Below the pieces are notes generated by a model. The model made no database searches, was not told the DNA's origin, and saw nothing but the letters and a program-made list of their open reading frames with translations. The position numbers and the translations under genes were made by a program. Positions 12,001 to 21,770 of a stretch of DNA of 64,000 bases are shown in pieces. The DNA is from Rhipicephalus microplus (taxonomy: Eukaryota; Arthropoda; Arachnida; Ixodida; Ixodidae), in assembly GCF_043290135.1 (NCBI RefSeq), contig NC_134707.1, positions 132,496,319 to 132,560,318 of the forward strand, written 5' to 3'. Position 1 is the stretch's first letter; each line of letters opens with the position of its first letter.

Positions 12001-12617
12001 TCAACCGCACGCTCACAGAGATGCTTTCGATGTACGTCTCCGATGATCATCGAGACTGGGATACAACGTTGGCCTATGTGACCTTCGCATATAACTCCTC
12101 TCGACATGACACTGCGGGATTCTCGCCTTTTTATCTTTTATATGGTCGCGACCCCATCTTGCCATTTGAAACCACCTTGCCTCTCGTGCCATCTCCTTCC
12201 GAGTACGCGCGCGAAGCCATTGATCGGGCTCACATGGCTCGTCAAGTTGCCCAGTCTCGCCTCACCAGGTCACAGGATATGCAAAAAGCCCGCTACGACC
12301 ACCGGCATCGAAATATAACGTTTGCCCCAGGTGACCACGTGCTCCTCTGGTCACCGTGTCGCCGTGTAGGTCTCTCCGAAAAACTTTTGTCCCGATACGC
12401 CGGACCCTACCTAGTCTTACGTCAAGTTAGCGACGTAACCTACGAGATAGCGCCATTGCACTCCAATACGTCACCAAGTTCGTCACTAGTTGACATTGTC
12501 CATGTTTCGCGCTTGAAACCCTACTTCTGTCGCACTTCTCCGGACTCTCGCCGAGACGGCGCTCCAACGCCCGGGGGTCCTGCTACGGAGAGGAAGAAAA
12601 GGAAGAGGTGCGACTGA
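8913..12617 (+). CDS. pol: Gypsy-1 Pol (protease, reverse transcriptase, RNase H, integrase)
   Basis: The frame opens at 8898 after a TGA, in -1 relative to gag, and overlaps it by about 150 nt. It has no ATG at its 5' end (8913 is TTG), so expression by -1 frameshifting from gag is expected. Counting from 8913, the protease motif DTGA is at residues 87-90, reverse transcriptase YLDD at 509-512, and the first RNase H Asp in TDASG at 658. The integrase zinc finger is H862, H869, C899, C902, and the catalytic triad D932, D992, E1028 has exact DD35E spacing. A GPY/F-type region (LLSRYAGPYLVLRQV) follows, and no chromodomain is evident. The stop at 12615-12617 lies 37 bp inside the 3' LTR. All motifs are intact. 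Confidence 0.94.
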   Translation: MVQPLAFTTWAPVSIAANTSPIVPFAAATALLVPRGFRPRCLGKLRNAAPGGGAALTTSAANPLSVPTRRSVIDVKVDGEPVQALVDTGASISVMSSSLRTRLKKVLTPAAAQMLRVADGGTPMVLGLCTARLRIKDHTTSVILAVIDHCPYDIILGLDFLSNHSALIDCATGVLQLELPQIVADPPTAPPRLCSLQDVRLSAQAATFVVLTAQPQVPDGQYVLLPLADVLLSRNIAIPHTLVTVTDNCTSLPLLNFSLCPQVLPRGMFLASVSNADEFEIAALTTEIDLLQSPVANSTCSRPDRFSKMIAPDLNPAQANDIHRLLASYTDIFSFDDRPLGQTSTVQHRINTGDASPIRRRPYRVSPTERRVIQAEVDKMLNKGVIEPSSSPWASPVVLVKKKDGTWRFCVDYRHLNKITRKDVYPLPRIDDALDCLHGATYFSSIDLRSGYWQISVDEMDREKTAFITPDGLYQFKVMPFGLCNAPATFERMMDSLLRGYKWSTCLCYLDDVIVFSSTFDSHLTRLAAILAVFRTAGLQLNSKKCQFGHRQIAILGHIVNADGVQPDPEKIRVVRSFPVPRSTSDVRSFVGLCSYFRRFVKNFADVARPLTDLLKKDTTFSWGPEQAQAFAALIGYLTTPPILAHFNPSAATEVRTDASGHGIGAVLAQRHHGRQCVIAYASRLLSPQEMNYSITERECLALVWAVAKFRPYLYGRIFTVVTDHHALCWLTSLKDPTGRLARWALRLQEFSFSVSYKSGRLHKDADCLSRYPVDPPDPVAPDLESRVMAFTDVSDMRIEQRRDESLRTIIDAIQSDSHDAESRMFVLHDGILYRRNVTTEGPELLLVIPRHLRPAILQQLHDAPTAGHLGVSRTYDRVRRRFFWPGLYRSVRRYVATCDLCQRRKRPSLLPAGYLHPIEVPSEPFHRVGLDLLGPFPTTTLGNKWIAVATDYATRYAITKAMPTSCATDVADFLLHDVILHHGAPRQLLTDRGRSFLSKVVDDLLRSCATAHKLSTAYHPQTNGLTERLNRTLTEMLSMYVSDDHRDWDTTLAYVTFAYNSSRHDTAGFSPFYLLYGRDPILPFETTLPLVPSPSEYAREAIDRAHMARQVAQSRLTRSQDMQKARYDHRHRNITFAPGDHVLLWSPCRRVGLSEKLLSRYAGPYLVLRQVSDVTYEIAPLHSNTSPSSSLVDIVHVSRLKPYFCRTSPDSRRDGAPTPGGPATERKKRKRCD

Positions 12618-12712
12618 CAGGCGCGCGACTGGGCCAATCAGCCATTGTGTCTCTTGCCTGTAGTTTTTACTCTGCAAATACATCTCGCTCAGAAGCAACC
12701 AACCTCGTAACA
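12581..12712 (+). repeat. 3' LTR of Gypsy-1 (132 bp)
   Basis: It starts TGCTACGG and ends GTAACA. It contains the pol stop codon and a 22-base purine run (12587-12608). The extra 16 bp relative to the 5' LTR lie at about 12691-12706. I see no canonical AATAAA. It is followed directly by the ATAT duplication. Confidence 0.92.
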
Positions 12713-13500
12713 ATATTATCGTTTATGTTCAATTCATAAAAGCATACCTAGGTATACAACACATACGAGAGAAGATTTCCTAATCTGCGCATGCTAATTT
12801 TTACTGAGGGTTATGTGGTATATAATGCTCCTTTGTGGTGTTGAGGCAGATAGGGGAGTGGTCACTGACGTAGGTGCTTAGAGCCACCTCCCAATATAGG
12901 CAGGGTAGAATAGTTGCTGAGCAGATTGTTAGGTCTCTTGCAAAATAAGAGTGGTGTGTGGTGCCGTAATATGTTTGTTGTTTTTTGTGGAGAAGGCATG
13001 TGCCAGAGTTCAAGAGACACCGCTCTGTCAAGCGGCCCCATGCATATTATCGAGAGTCTCCACATAGTGAGTTCTGTGCATTGAAATCGCCAGTTAAAAT
13101 GAAAGGCCCTGGGAGCTGGTTAACTATAAGCCTTCAATTTCAGCCTTCCTAAGCAGTTGATCCGAAAGGTGGAGGGGGGGGGTACATAGATAGCAGATAG
13201 TTATGGCTCCATTAAGCAAGATGACGCAAATAGGCACTGCCTCCAGAGAAGTTAGATGTCGTAACCGTTTGCTTGAAATCGACCTAACTGCGATAATAGC
13301 TATCAAACCTGTCAAGGCCAGGCGGTCAGTACGATCCTTACAAAAGTAATATATTCATTTAAATATCGTGTGTTTTTTGGCTGTAGATGTGTTTTCTGTA
13401 TAAAGAGTACTTTAGCATTGAAATTGCTAATTAGTTCTCGCGCGTCATCTAGGTTATGTAAAAGGCCTCTAACATTTCTTTGCACGATCTCTGGAGCCAT
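12713..13500 (-). mobile_element. Jockey-like LINE, 5' portion (APE endonuclease), split by Gypsy-1
   Basis: The minus-strand frame beginning at an ATG at 13500 reads MAPEIVQRNVRGLLHNLDD and then VLFIQKTHLQPKNT, the classic N-terminus of a Jockey/I-type ORF2 endonuclease. The catalytic Glu position is degraded to Lys (QKTH for QETH). A GDFN motif is readable at about 13079-13092, and SDHSPICL near 12860 marks the C-terminal catalytic Asp-His. The ORF is in three frame segments. The domain order continues at 7645 on the other side of Gypsy-1, so this was one element before the gypsy insertion. Confidence 0.85.
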
Positions 13501-15350
13501 TATTACCCAGAAGAGGAAATTATTTTGTATATCAGGATTTTTTTGATAGCAGACTCCTTTTTGGGAAAGCTGTCATACGTTGTTGGTTTGTAGCAGCACG
13601 CTCAAAGCAGTGGTGCCGCTCCTTCGGCAGCACCGCGGCCGAGGTGAATGGTTATGTATCCATCGCCTCGCTGCAGGTGCTGGATGAACGCACGGTGTGC
13701 GCAGACAGTTGTTTCAACCTCGGCTTATGAGACAATGCCGTGGAGGCTACCGAGCCGCTAGGCTGTTGGCCTTTATTTGAGGGCAGAGCAGCAGCAGATG
13801 TTTTATGCAACCGGGGGGGGGGGGGGAAGGGCGTGACTTATCCGCCGCATCCCTGCGCGAGGTCTGAGCGGAGGCCACTGGCTGTTGTGACGCTGCCCCC
13901 TCGTGTATCACATGGGCTGGCTGCGGGGGCATCCACTATATGACAGTTATAAGGGCTGCCGGGTGGCGCTGCCGCATGGCGCTGCCGCATGGCGCCGCCA
14001 CCATTTGTGGAAGCTGCGAATATACAATCGCACGCAAAAGCGTGGTGATAGTTTGCCGAGACCTCCGAGGAGACACGACTGCCGCCGAAAATGCGCATTT
14101 TACTGGTAACACACATTGAATTTGAGCCGTCACCTCCCTTTTAATTTCTTACAAATCGGCCGTTCATCATCGGCAGGCACTCGCTCGAAGACACCGCCCT
14201 TGGTGACTTAATTGCATGTTGCCGCAAAGGTTGTCGATCAATCACTCGCGGTTCCGGTGAAACTCGCACCGTGAAATAATTTTAAATGTTTTTAAACAAT
14301 CGGAGCCGTAACAGGTGAGGCTGCATGCACAGGGCGACAAAACAGCGTGTGCACAGCGCGTGAACGTGATGAGAGAGTGCAGTTAAAAGGAGGAGTAGGA
14401 GGACGAGCGACCAGGTTTTACTAGAGAGTCGGCGAAACGCTCGCGGCAGTGCGCCACCTGGGCGAGAGACCACCTGGACGAGAGCCAACTGTACGAGAGT
14501 CATCTGGACCTTGGGAAAGAGTGGACATTTGCATCGAACCATGCGGCCAAATTAGAATGCAAGGAGCGTGAGATGTAATACTGGAGTTTCGTTGGGCCCA
14601 GGACCACCAGCCAATGAATTCGATCCAAAAGTGCACACACACACACAAAAAAATACATTTACAGTAAAAAATGCAAATAATAAAGACGCAAAATTTAAGT
14701 TAGGCTGTCCAGTGCGGTCGTTTCTAAATGCAACGCAGGAATAAAAGTGTCGCGCTGTGGTTTGACCGTCGCTTCTTGGTCGCCGCTCACTCGTGACGAT
14801 GCGCCTCTGGCTCGCTGCCCGGACTGCATGGCGTCATTCGTTAATCGCCCAGCAGTCACGGACGGCAGCAAAATCATCAGCGTATTACGTCATCCCTGGG
14901 ACAGTCCCCGAGCCGGATTCCAGGAATAGAACAACATGCTGAGGATCTGCACGATTCCTCCGGATCGGACGTCCAGACATGAACTGCCTTAATCACTGCT
15001 CTGCCTCGAACACTGTCAAATGCTGGCACGCACTCTTGCGCCGGCAGTGTGTGCTGCTCTTCTTTTTCGTCTTCACTGGCGGCTCTTCGCTCTTCTGCCC
15101 ATATAGGAGTAGAGGGCTTTGCTCTCTCCTGAAATACATTGGGACGCCAAGTGGTCGCGTATGCTAGTTCGCTGGATGCGGTTTCGGTTGCACGTGCGCG
15201 TAGTTTGAGGTGTGTCGTATGCCTTTAGTTATTTATTTTCTGTCGCTACACCTGGCCTCTGTAACACATTTTTCAATGGCCACGTTGAGATTTTTTTACG
15301 AGGAGAACAGAGATAAGATTGCGACAATCATTCACGAGCCATAATTGCAA
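13501..15350. other. No recognisable gene; G/C-rich, possibly LINE 5' region
   Basis: The proximal part (to about 14.1 kb) is GC-rich and contains a 14-15 base G run near 13812-13826 and a short tandem of GCATGGCGCTGCC at about 13975-13995. It could be the 5' untranslated or ORF1 region of the Jockey-like LINE, but I find no zinc knuckle to support that. The remainder, including degenerate 16-mers near 14450-14510 and an AC run at 14635-14646, shows nothing I can name. Confidence 0.4.
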
Positions 15351-15351
15351 G

Positions 15352-15580
15352 TACCTTCTACAGGTAACGCGGTCGGCTGCTGACGCGTAAGTTGCGGGAT
15401 CAAATCCCGACTGCGGCCGCTGCATTTTCAATGAAGGTGAAAATACTATAGGCCCGTGTCGTCAGACTTGGGTGTACAGTAATAATCCCCATGCTGTCGA
15501 AATTTCCGGAGCCTTCCAGTATGGCGTTTTTCATAATCATATAGTGGTTTTGGGACGTTGAAGCCCACTTATGAATCACT
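15352..15580 (+). mobile_element. Ruka-like tRNA-derived SINE, full length but diverged
   Basis: A tRNA-like head with a B-box-like GGGATCAAATCCC at 15396-15408 is followed by the family body (CCCGTGT...CAGACTTGGGTG, TTTCCGGAGCC, ATAATCATATAGTGG) and the GTTTTGGGACGTTGAAGCCC end. It carries many substitutions relative to the copies at 4728 and 45677, so it is older. No clear target duplication was found. Confidence 0.85.
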
Positions 15581-16600
15581 CACTCAGTCTATAGGCACTG
15601 CCCAACTGAGACAAATGAACAGAATGAAATCGAGAAGTGAACAAGACAGCCTATATTTACTAAATGTAGCCAGCCGGGCTGCTTTCTATGCACAACAAAT
15701 AACACAGTGGTTGTTGCAACACGAAGCTCTACTGGTCTGCGTCAGTGAAGAAAAAATGAAAGAAATATGCCATTTCAACATATGGGTCGTATAAAAAGAA
15801 AGAGCCATTTACTTCGTAGAATTGCGACCAGTCATAATTTTATTTTACGATCATCACATTGTGAGAATTTTTCTATGCTCTCATTATATCAAGTGCTACA
15901 TTACACGACCCTATTTCGTGCGCCTTGAAACATATACTACAAAGCATCCCCGATAGGATGCTACATACAGCGATGACCGGCACGCTTTAACACACGAAAA
16001 GTTTTTACAACTCGAAATAAAATGCTCAGGGCGAAACAATTCTCTACTGTATCAAAGCGACAATTTTTGAGGCACGTACAATTCGTGATTTTGGAAGTTA
16101 TCTAGCGCCAAGCGTCACGCGGGTGACACGCGTTACGGCTAGACAACTTTAGACAGTCGCCGCTTTCAGGACCTACTTGTCCACCTCTGCATATCGAACT
16201 ATCTGATAACGCGAATGCCAACAGAAATGCGCATCTAGTGAACATGTAAATTGTTGCGAATTCTAGAAAGCTTACGTCAAACCTCCCGAATATTGGACCA
16301 GACGAAGAAATCCGACGCATCTAGAAGAATCGCTTACCATAAGCTCTTCTGAACCTAAAGTTGAGTATTATTCGACGATTAACCACTAAATTGCTAGCAT
16401 CTACACAAGAATGTCTGCATGTCAGTCGGAGTCATTGGCTAAAGGCACCCCTGTACAACAGCGTATGAATGACAACCTCCTTCCTAGAAATGCTAGCTTG
16501 AAACTAGCTTGAACTAGTTTGTTAAATTTCACTATAATAAGAGTTGAAGCGCAAGAATGAAAGTGCTCGAAGAAAAGCCTACGGAAGGCGAGGAATGGTT
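15581..16600. other. No recognisable gene
   Basis: AT-rich sequence with short frames only (longest about 78 codons at 15558-15794, overlapping the SINE edge). I see no motif or structured repeat. Confidence 0.5.
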
Positions 16601-16605
16601 GTTCT

Positions 16606-17837
16606 TTATTGGCTTTCGTTCTTCGCCTTCTGTACGCTTTTCTTCCAGCACTTTCGTACTGGTGCTTCAACCCTCATTGTGTTGAACTCGTAAGCTTCTA
16701 ATGATTCAGACGCCTTAACAGAAGCGACCCCAGCAACCGAAGATGCCAGAGAGCAGCAGTCGGTATCTTTGCTCGTACGAATAAAATTGACCTGCTGAAT
16801 AATTACTGCCTTCGGCCTCACTTTCCACCGCTTCAATTGCTTGTATTTTTTCTTTATCGAAACTTTCAAACCTTCTGCCTGAGTTATCGTGCCTGCCCTC
16901 AAATCACATAGAGTTATGGGCACTGCAACTCTATTCTCTGTTCTGTGGCTAGTGTTTCTCGACACTGTTTCGGTTCCTTCGGGCAACTCGCTTCAGCGAT
17001 AACCGGAAACGTTAATCTCACTATGTTTTTCGGGGGCTTTTTTGGAGGTACTCCACCATACCCATTTTACCTGATACCACGTCCTGCGGTACCTCATATT
17101 GGGTGGCCACTACTTTAGTAATTTCATTAGGTCGAATACTGTCATTGCCGCAGACGACCTTAAACACTCCTTTGATAGAGCCATTCAGAGAGATTCAGAG
17201 CCTTACTTTATGGTAGAAGCTGTCATCGCACCGGTGATCTTAAGTGCTCCTTCAGTGGCAATGCTACCTCTTCTTCATAAGTATTTGGCCTCTCGGAGGT
17301 TCCAAGCACTCCTTTTTTTCTAAAAGGAGCTACCATAGTCCATGGTTGAGAGCCTGTACTTCACTTCATTAAGCTCAGCAAAATTTACGCTTTGTTGGCT
17401 GCCTACCTCTCTGCTATCCTTTATACGAGCTTCTAGCTCTATCGAGAAGCTATGGCGAGGTACAAGGCTAAACGTACTGAAATGTAACCCACGGTGTGAA
17501 AAATACAATCTGAGCAAACAACAACTGCTCGTTCACACTTTTTGCGTCTACAGCTATGTCCTTTTAGCCATCGAAAGTTTCAGTCGCCGCCTCTCTGATT
17601 TGAGCTGCTGCATATTTATGTTTGCCTCATGCTCTAGCAGTTCTTTTCGCGTGTCACGTGCTCTAGCTCCTCTTTCCTAGTTCTGAGACCTAATTCAAGT
17701 TTTCGCTCCTGTGAATTTCGTTCTGCAGCCCGTTCCATACGCTCTCGCTCCATCCGATCCTCATACCATGCTCTAAACTCCGCTCCCTTCAATCCCATGC
17801 GTTCCAGCATTATTATTATCTCGCACCGGCTGGTCAT
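16606..17837 (-). pseudogene. Possible retroelement Gag-like remnant with charged coiled coil
   Basis: On the minus strand, 17837-17634 reads LERMGLKGAEFRAWYEDRMER and then a heptad-like run rich in Glu and Arg. This resembles the N-terminal helical region of Gag proteins of tick gypsy-like elements as I remember them. Frames at 17517-17320 and 16986-16606 continue on the same strand with weaker resemblance and no zinc knuckle. Breaks between them imply decay. A degraded host coiled-coil gene is an alternative. Confidence 0.35.
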
Positions 17838-18087
17838 GGCTCTACCTACGTTTCAAAATTTACTAAAAAAACAAACAGCTTTCTCCTGTCGCTGCGGACG
17901 CTAATTTGTGATGCAGGTTTCTTTTAATGCCAGTAGGCACTTTTAGCTGATCATTTTTTATCTCCAGCTCCGCTTAGCCAGTTGATGGTTTCGCCGCTGC
18001 GCATGCGCTAGACAGTCAGGCACTCAGCTTGTTAGCGGACCGTCGTAGCGCGCGAACGATCGCGTGAAGCGAGCAGAAACGACCAAA

Positions 18088-18351
18088 ATGGCAACTTCTG
18101 ATGTCGAGAGTCCGCGCTGCTCGGAAAAAGCAGTGGCTGTTCGGAAAACACGCAAGCGCCGACAGCACTTCAGGACCCACAAGGATGTGTGCCTCCTTCT
18201 AGAGGTCGTCTCAGCCAATTCCTTAGACAATCCGCGCATGTGGGGTGAAGTTCCACAATATAGTCTAGAGCTAACACTTCAAACCATAAAGGAGCGTCTC
18301 GAGATGCTTCTTTGGTACTTCCGTCAAAGAAATTTCGCGAATCTTCGATAG
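18088..18351 (+). CDS. Myb/SANT-like DNA-binding domain exon or gene fragment
   Basis: An ATG in good context (CCAAAATGG) opens an 87-residue frame. It starts with a basic patch (RKTRKRRQHFRTHKD) and continues into a helical segment: VCLLLEVV, a W-x-EV centre and TIKERLEMLLWYFRQRNFANLR. The aromatic/helix pattern and the LLxYFRxxxxANLR ending resemble Myb/SANT-like domains often seen as first exons of repeated tick genes, some linked to DNA transposons. The TAG stop overlaps TAGTAAGC, which could be a splice donor (exon ending ...CGATA, then GTAAGC), so translation may continue in an unseen exon. I find no partner exon downstream. A pseudogene is equally possible. Confidence 0.4.
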   Translation: MATSDVESPRCSEKAVAVRKTRKRRQHFRTHKDVCLLLEVVSANSLDNPRMWGEVPQYSLELTLQTIKERLEMLLWYFRQRNFANLR

Positions 18352-20180
18352 TAAGCAATTTTGTGCAACAATAGTAACAATTTATTCTTTAACAGCAGCC
18401 ACTTTTATACCTATTCAGGAACGTTCTTTGGTTTGATTTGCCACAAGGCAACACGGTGAACGCGCTGCCTCAAGGCAGGGCGTTTGAAACGCGCTTGAGC
18501 TGCCTTGAAGGCTTCCGCTGTTGTCCAGCACAAAGGAAGGTGACAAATTAAAAAAAAACGCTCATGCATCAAACAGTAAGAAATTTCACACTAATTTAAG
18601 CAGACGTTTTAATATTGCTCCAATTAAAGAAAAAATTATTTCTTTACAAAGAATTGGCCCGAATTGGCTTGTTACACTGCAAATGTTGTCGAAACACGAT
18701 AATCTTGCATCTAGGGATAGTCAGCAAGACGTTTATTTGATGTTCTGCGCAAGAAGATAGGTGAATCGTAATATGGAGGCGCTACGTTAGAGTGCCTCGA
18801 GTGCCTCGTTAGAGTGCCATAATAGAGTGCTTCGTTAAAGTCCCATGCTAGAGTGTTTCGTTAGATTGCCATGCAGCGCAGGCGAGTGAGCGCATCGAGG
18901 CACGTTATATACGAGCGCCATCTTGCAGTTATCTCGAAAACGAAGGCGTGCGCGCCCGCGGAGAAACATGCACACCTGTCTTGGAGCTGATAAGGTGTAG
19001 AACGCCAAGCGACGGGCAGGTGCCACCCATGTGTCGCCGTAGCGAAGCGTTAGAAACACTTTTTTGAGCATCACGTTGCACTGTCAGCGCAGCGTGATAA
19101 ACGCCATGCTCCTGAGTGTTACTTGTGTGTGCCTCTTCTAGTATAAAGACAGACATACAAAAGACAAAAGTGTTGTTAAGGCGCCTCTATTATGCGCAAG
19201 GATTGCTTTTTAATTGATAATCGCACAACTATGAATGCTAAACCTTGAGCAACATTGGTGGGCGCTGCAAATGGGGTTGGCCGTTAGGTGCCGTTTGAGG
19301 AATCGATAAGGGCGGACAAACGTACAATTATACAGACAGACAGACTGAAATTTTTTCCGTTGAAGGTACCCAAGAAAGACTATCGTTTTAAAAACTTTCA
19401 TGCACCGGCGGCGCCACGATTGCGTTCACCAAACGACGCTAGGATAAAACTGAAAATGCGCATTGTGCTCTGGTAACGTTGAGTGCTTGAGCGGAACTGG
19501 GAACAGAATGCGGAATCAGTCATTTAATTATGCTTAGTAAGAGCTCTCTTTATTAGAGCCTCTGAGAGTCTCAACTAAAGACAAAGCTGTTGATTTTTAA
19601 CAAAACTCAAAGAAAAAGTCTAATTAAAAAGTAAAAACACGGTAATTCCCATAAACCAAAACACCTAGTGAAAAGTTCTGCAGATTCCACGTACCTGGGA
19701 ATGAATTTGATGCGAAGCATGCGGAGAAAAGGAGACCGTGTTGCAGTTTTTTAATGAGCGACACGTCAGAAATGACAAAAATATATGTAAAACGCTGAAC
19801 GCAGAGACCTAATTTGAAGAGTTGCAAATGTTTATATAAACGGTTTTCCACTTGCACAAAGATGTCAGCTGGCAATGTGTTTTAACAACACTAGTAGCTC
19901 GTATGAAGCGCTGATGCTTGCGAAGATGCTGGTCCTTGACACTGCTACTTAAATAAATTTTAGCGCATGGCATCTTATCACAATTGACGTTAGCCCGACG
20001 TGACGGCTGTATGAAAGGAGTACATACGTAATGTTTATTGAATCGGGTAGGCAGCACTGCAACCACTATTGACGCTTCACGACTCCTGCTTTGTCCCTGA
20101 ATTTTAATATTTGCATTCGTCGGGTGGCCAAAGCTTATCAAGTGAGGTTTTTGTCTCAAATACTGACATTTATTATATGG
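18352..20180. other. No recognisable gene; degenerate short repeats
   Basis: A degenerate tandem of TAGAGTGCCTCGT-like units spans about 18785-18872. A CAGACAGACAGAC run lies at about 19336-19348. Open frames at 18521-18760 (79 codons) and 19809-20342 (minus, 177 codons, overlapping the repeat at 20.2 kb) show no motif I know. Confidence 0.45.
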
Positions 20181-20194
20181 CTTCGTTGGTTTGA

Positions 20195-20525
20195 TGCTAC
20201 CGATGTCGGGTATTGCTTCACGCTCACGCGTTAAGATTACCCATGTATTTTCTCGTCTTTCCTCGGTATATACTAAGTGTGGAACACCTGTGTCACATAC
20301 CCACTTACCAGCGGCACATAACCGCCTGCGAGTATGTGCCAACGTCTGGCGGGAAGTGCTTCAGGACGTACGCGACAGGATTGTGACATTGTTATAGTCT
20401 TCACCAGCGCTTCTTACTCGTCGAACCATCTTACCATATCATGCTAATTTTGGTTCACGCCAAGTTAAAGGGGTGACCACGAGAGCACCCAAACGTAAGC
20501 CGCTAGATAGATAGCTAGATACGCT
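20195..20525 (-). repeat. Dispersed repeat copy (GGTGCTCTCGTG family) with GATA microsatellite
   Basis: Read on the minus strand, this begins with a short (TATC)n tract, then GGGTGCTCTCGTGG, a block with AATGTCACAAtCCTGTCG, a GTTGGCACATA block, and ACATGGGTAAT-TTAACG. The same blocks in the same order occur on the plus strand at 25027-25310, directly after the giant tetranucleotide array. The microsatellite is therefore part of the repeat. No coding potential is evident and the clade is unknown. Confidence 0.7.
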
Positions 20526-20559
20526 CAAGGTCGCCAAAGTTCGCTTAGAAGTCCTTGGC

Positions 20560-21190
20560 ATTGAAGAAGCTGACTGCACGCGGAAAAAATACTTTTTAAT
20601 ACAAGGAAAACATCAATTCAATTATCATACAAAAACTACACAGTCCGAAGGTGAGTGAGCGGCGGAGTGGTGAAGAATGTTTGGTGTCACCAAACTGAAT
20701 CCCTTGAAATGTGAAGTCAACGACTGCCAGTTGGTTGCGGCGAAGAAACGGTGGCTGATAATGACGAGCGAACTTCGGCAGCTAGGTGACGTGTCGCGAA
20801 ACTAGAACGGAACGTGACGGCTCTGGCTTTAGGACGCGAGGTTGTTGGTGACGCGTCGTGAAGTCAGAAGAACCTGGCCAGGTAGATTGATGCACAGCTC
20901 AGGTCCATAGCACGACTGCTGTTGCTCGCCTGTCGGCACTGAAGCCCACAGTTCCTGGGAGAAGTTCAGGACCGTATGGCTATGGTTCGCTCGAGTCGGA
21001 AAGCGATGGCTGGAGGCCGCGGCCAGTTGAAGTCTTCGAGGCTCGGGTGCAGCACCCGATGGCCCATCTTCCGCTTCCGGTCCGGTGACAAACTCTTCGT
21101 GCCCACGTCCTCTTCAAACTCCCTGATCGCTTCTGGCTCAGAATCTTCTGTCCCCAAAATCCACTCGTCAACTTCCCATACAAAATTTAG
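20560..21190 (-). repeat. Possible LTR or transcript 3' end
   Basis: On the minus strand a GC-rich part (about 21190-20760) leads into an AT-rich stretch with TATTAAAAAG near 20600 and then GCGAACTTTGGCGACC. That composition step is typical of an LTR U3-R-U5 or a 3' untranslated region with a poly(A) signal. A short frame (about 21183-20980) could be the end of a retroelement ORF. There is no second LTR and no target duplication, so this is a weak call. Confidence 0.25.
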
Positions 21191-21568
21191 GGGTTACCGC
21201 GTTAACCGCGCATTGACCCTTGAAATCTCCGTGTTCGTTTATCATTAAATATCTTCCCTTTTATTTTAATGACGTCTCGCTGTGTGTTTTTGCTATCTCG
21301 CACTTGACATTTTCACTGTCGTTGTCTTCTGCCTTGGTCACCGTTCGCACGTTTTATTCATTCTTATCCTGCTGCGTATATTTATATGCGCACTCCTTTC
21401 ATCACACAGCCAGACGGGGCATCGTTTCCGTGCGACCATCGTTGACGTTTTTCAGTTGCTTCAAACATGGCGAGACGCTTCTGCCTAAAAAGATAATTAG
21501 CGCAGGTAGGACTGCATGCATGTATCTGCTTATCTATAGGGTTACTCGTTCATAGTTTACTTTTCTCT
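21191..21568. other. No recognisable gene
   Basis: Frames at 21220-21555 and 21282-21488 are Phe/Ser/Leu-rich and have no motif I recognise. Confidence 0.45.
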
Positions 21569-21583
21569 GTGATAATATGCTTG

Positions 21584-21770
21584 ATTGATTGATATGTGGG
21601 GTTTAACGTCCCAAAACCACTATATGATTATGAGAGACGCCGTAGTGGAGGGCTCCGGAAATTTAGACCACCTGGGGTTCTTTAACGTGCACCCAAATCT
21701 GAGCACACGGGCCTACAACATTTCCGCCTCCATCGGAAATGCAGCCGCCGCAGCCGGGATTCGAACCCGC
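21584..21770 (-). mobile_element. Ruka-like SINE, 5'-truncated at the B box, with 15-bp target duplication
   Basis: Read on the minus strand, this begins at GCGGGTTCGAATCCC, so it keeps the B box but lacks the A box. It runs through the whole body to the ACGTTAAACCCC end and a short (AATC)n tail. A perfect 15-bp direct repeat (GTGATAATATGCTTG) lies at 21569-21583 and 21771-21785. The body is close to the copies at 4728 and 45677, so this is a fairly young insertion. Confidence 0.93.

Larger units (their letters stand above)
7646..12712 (+). mobile_element. Gypsy-1: structurally intact Ty3/gypsy LTR retrotransposon
   Basis: The 5,067-bp element carries two short direct LTRs, an open gag frame, an open pol frame with protease, reverse transcriptase, RNase H and integrase in that order, and ATAT target duplications. 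The two LTRs show no substitutions over 116 aligned bases. They differ only by one 16-bp block present in the 3' LTR and missing from the 5' LTR. Open frames plus near-identical LTRs indicate a recent insertion. It inserted into a Jockey-like LINE that reads on the opposite strand. No envelope-like frame is present, so this looks like an intracellular retrotransposon. Confidence 0.95.

Noticed and set aside
12487..12617. A chromodomain at the end of Gypsy-1 Pol
   Set aside because: Fewer than 50 residues follow the KPYF motif, and they are basic and low complexity. This is too short for a chromodomain.
13747..14133. Overlapping frames on both strands at 13.7-14.1 kb as a gene
   Set aside because: The GC-rich composition gives open frames on both strands. 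There is no motif, and the sequence includes a G homopolymer.
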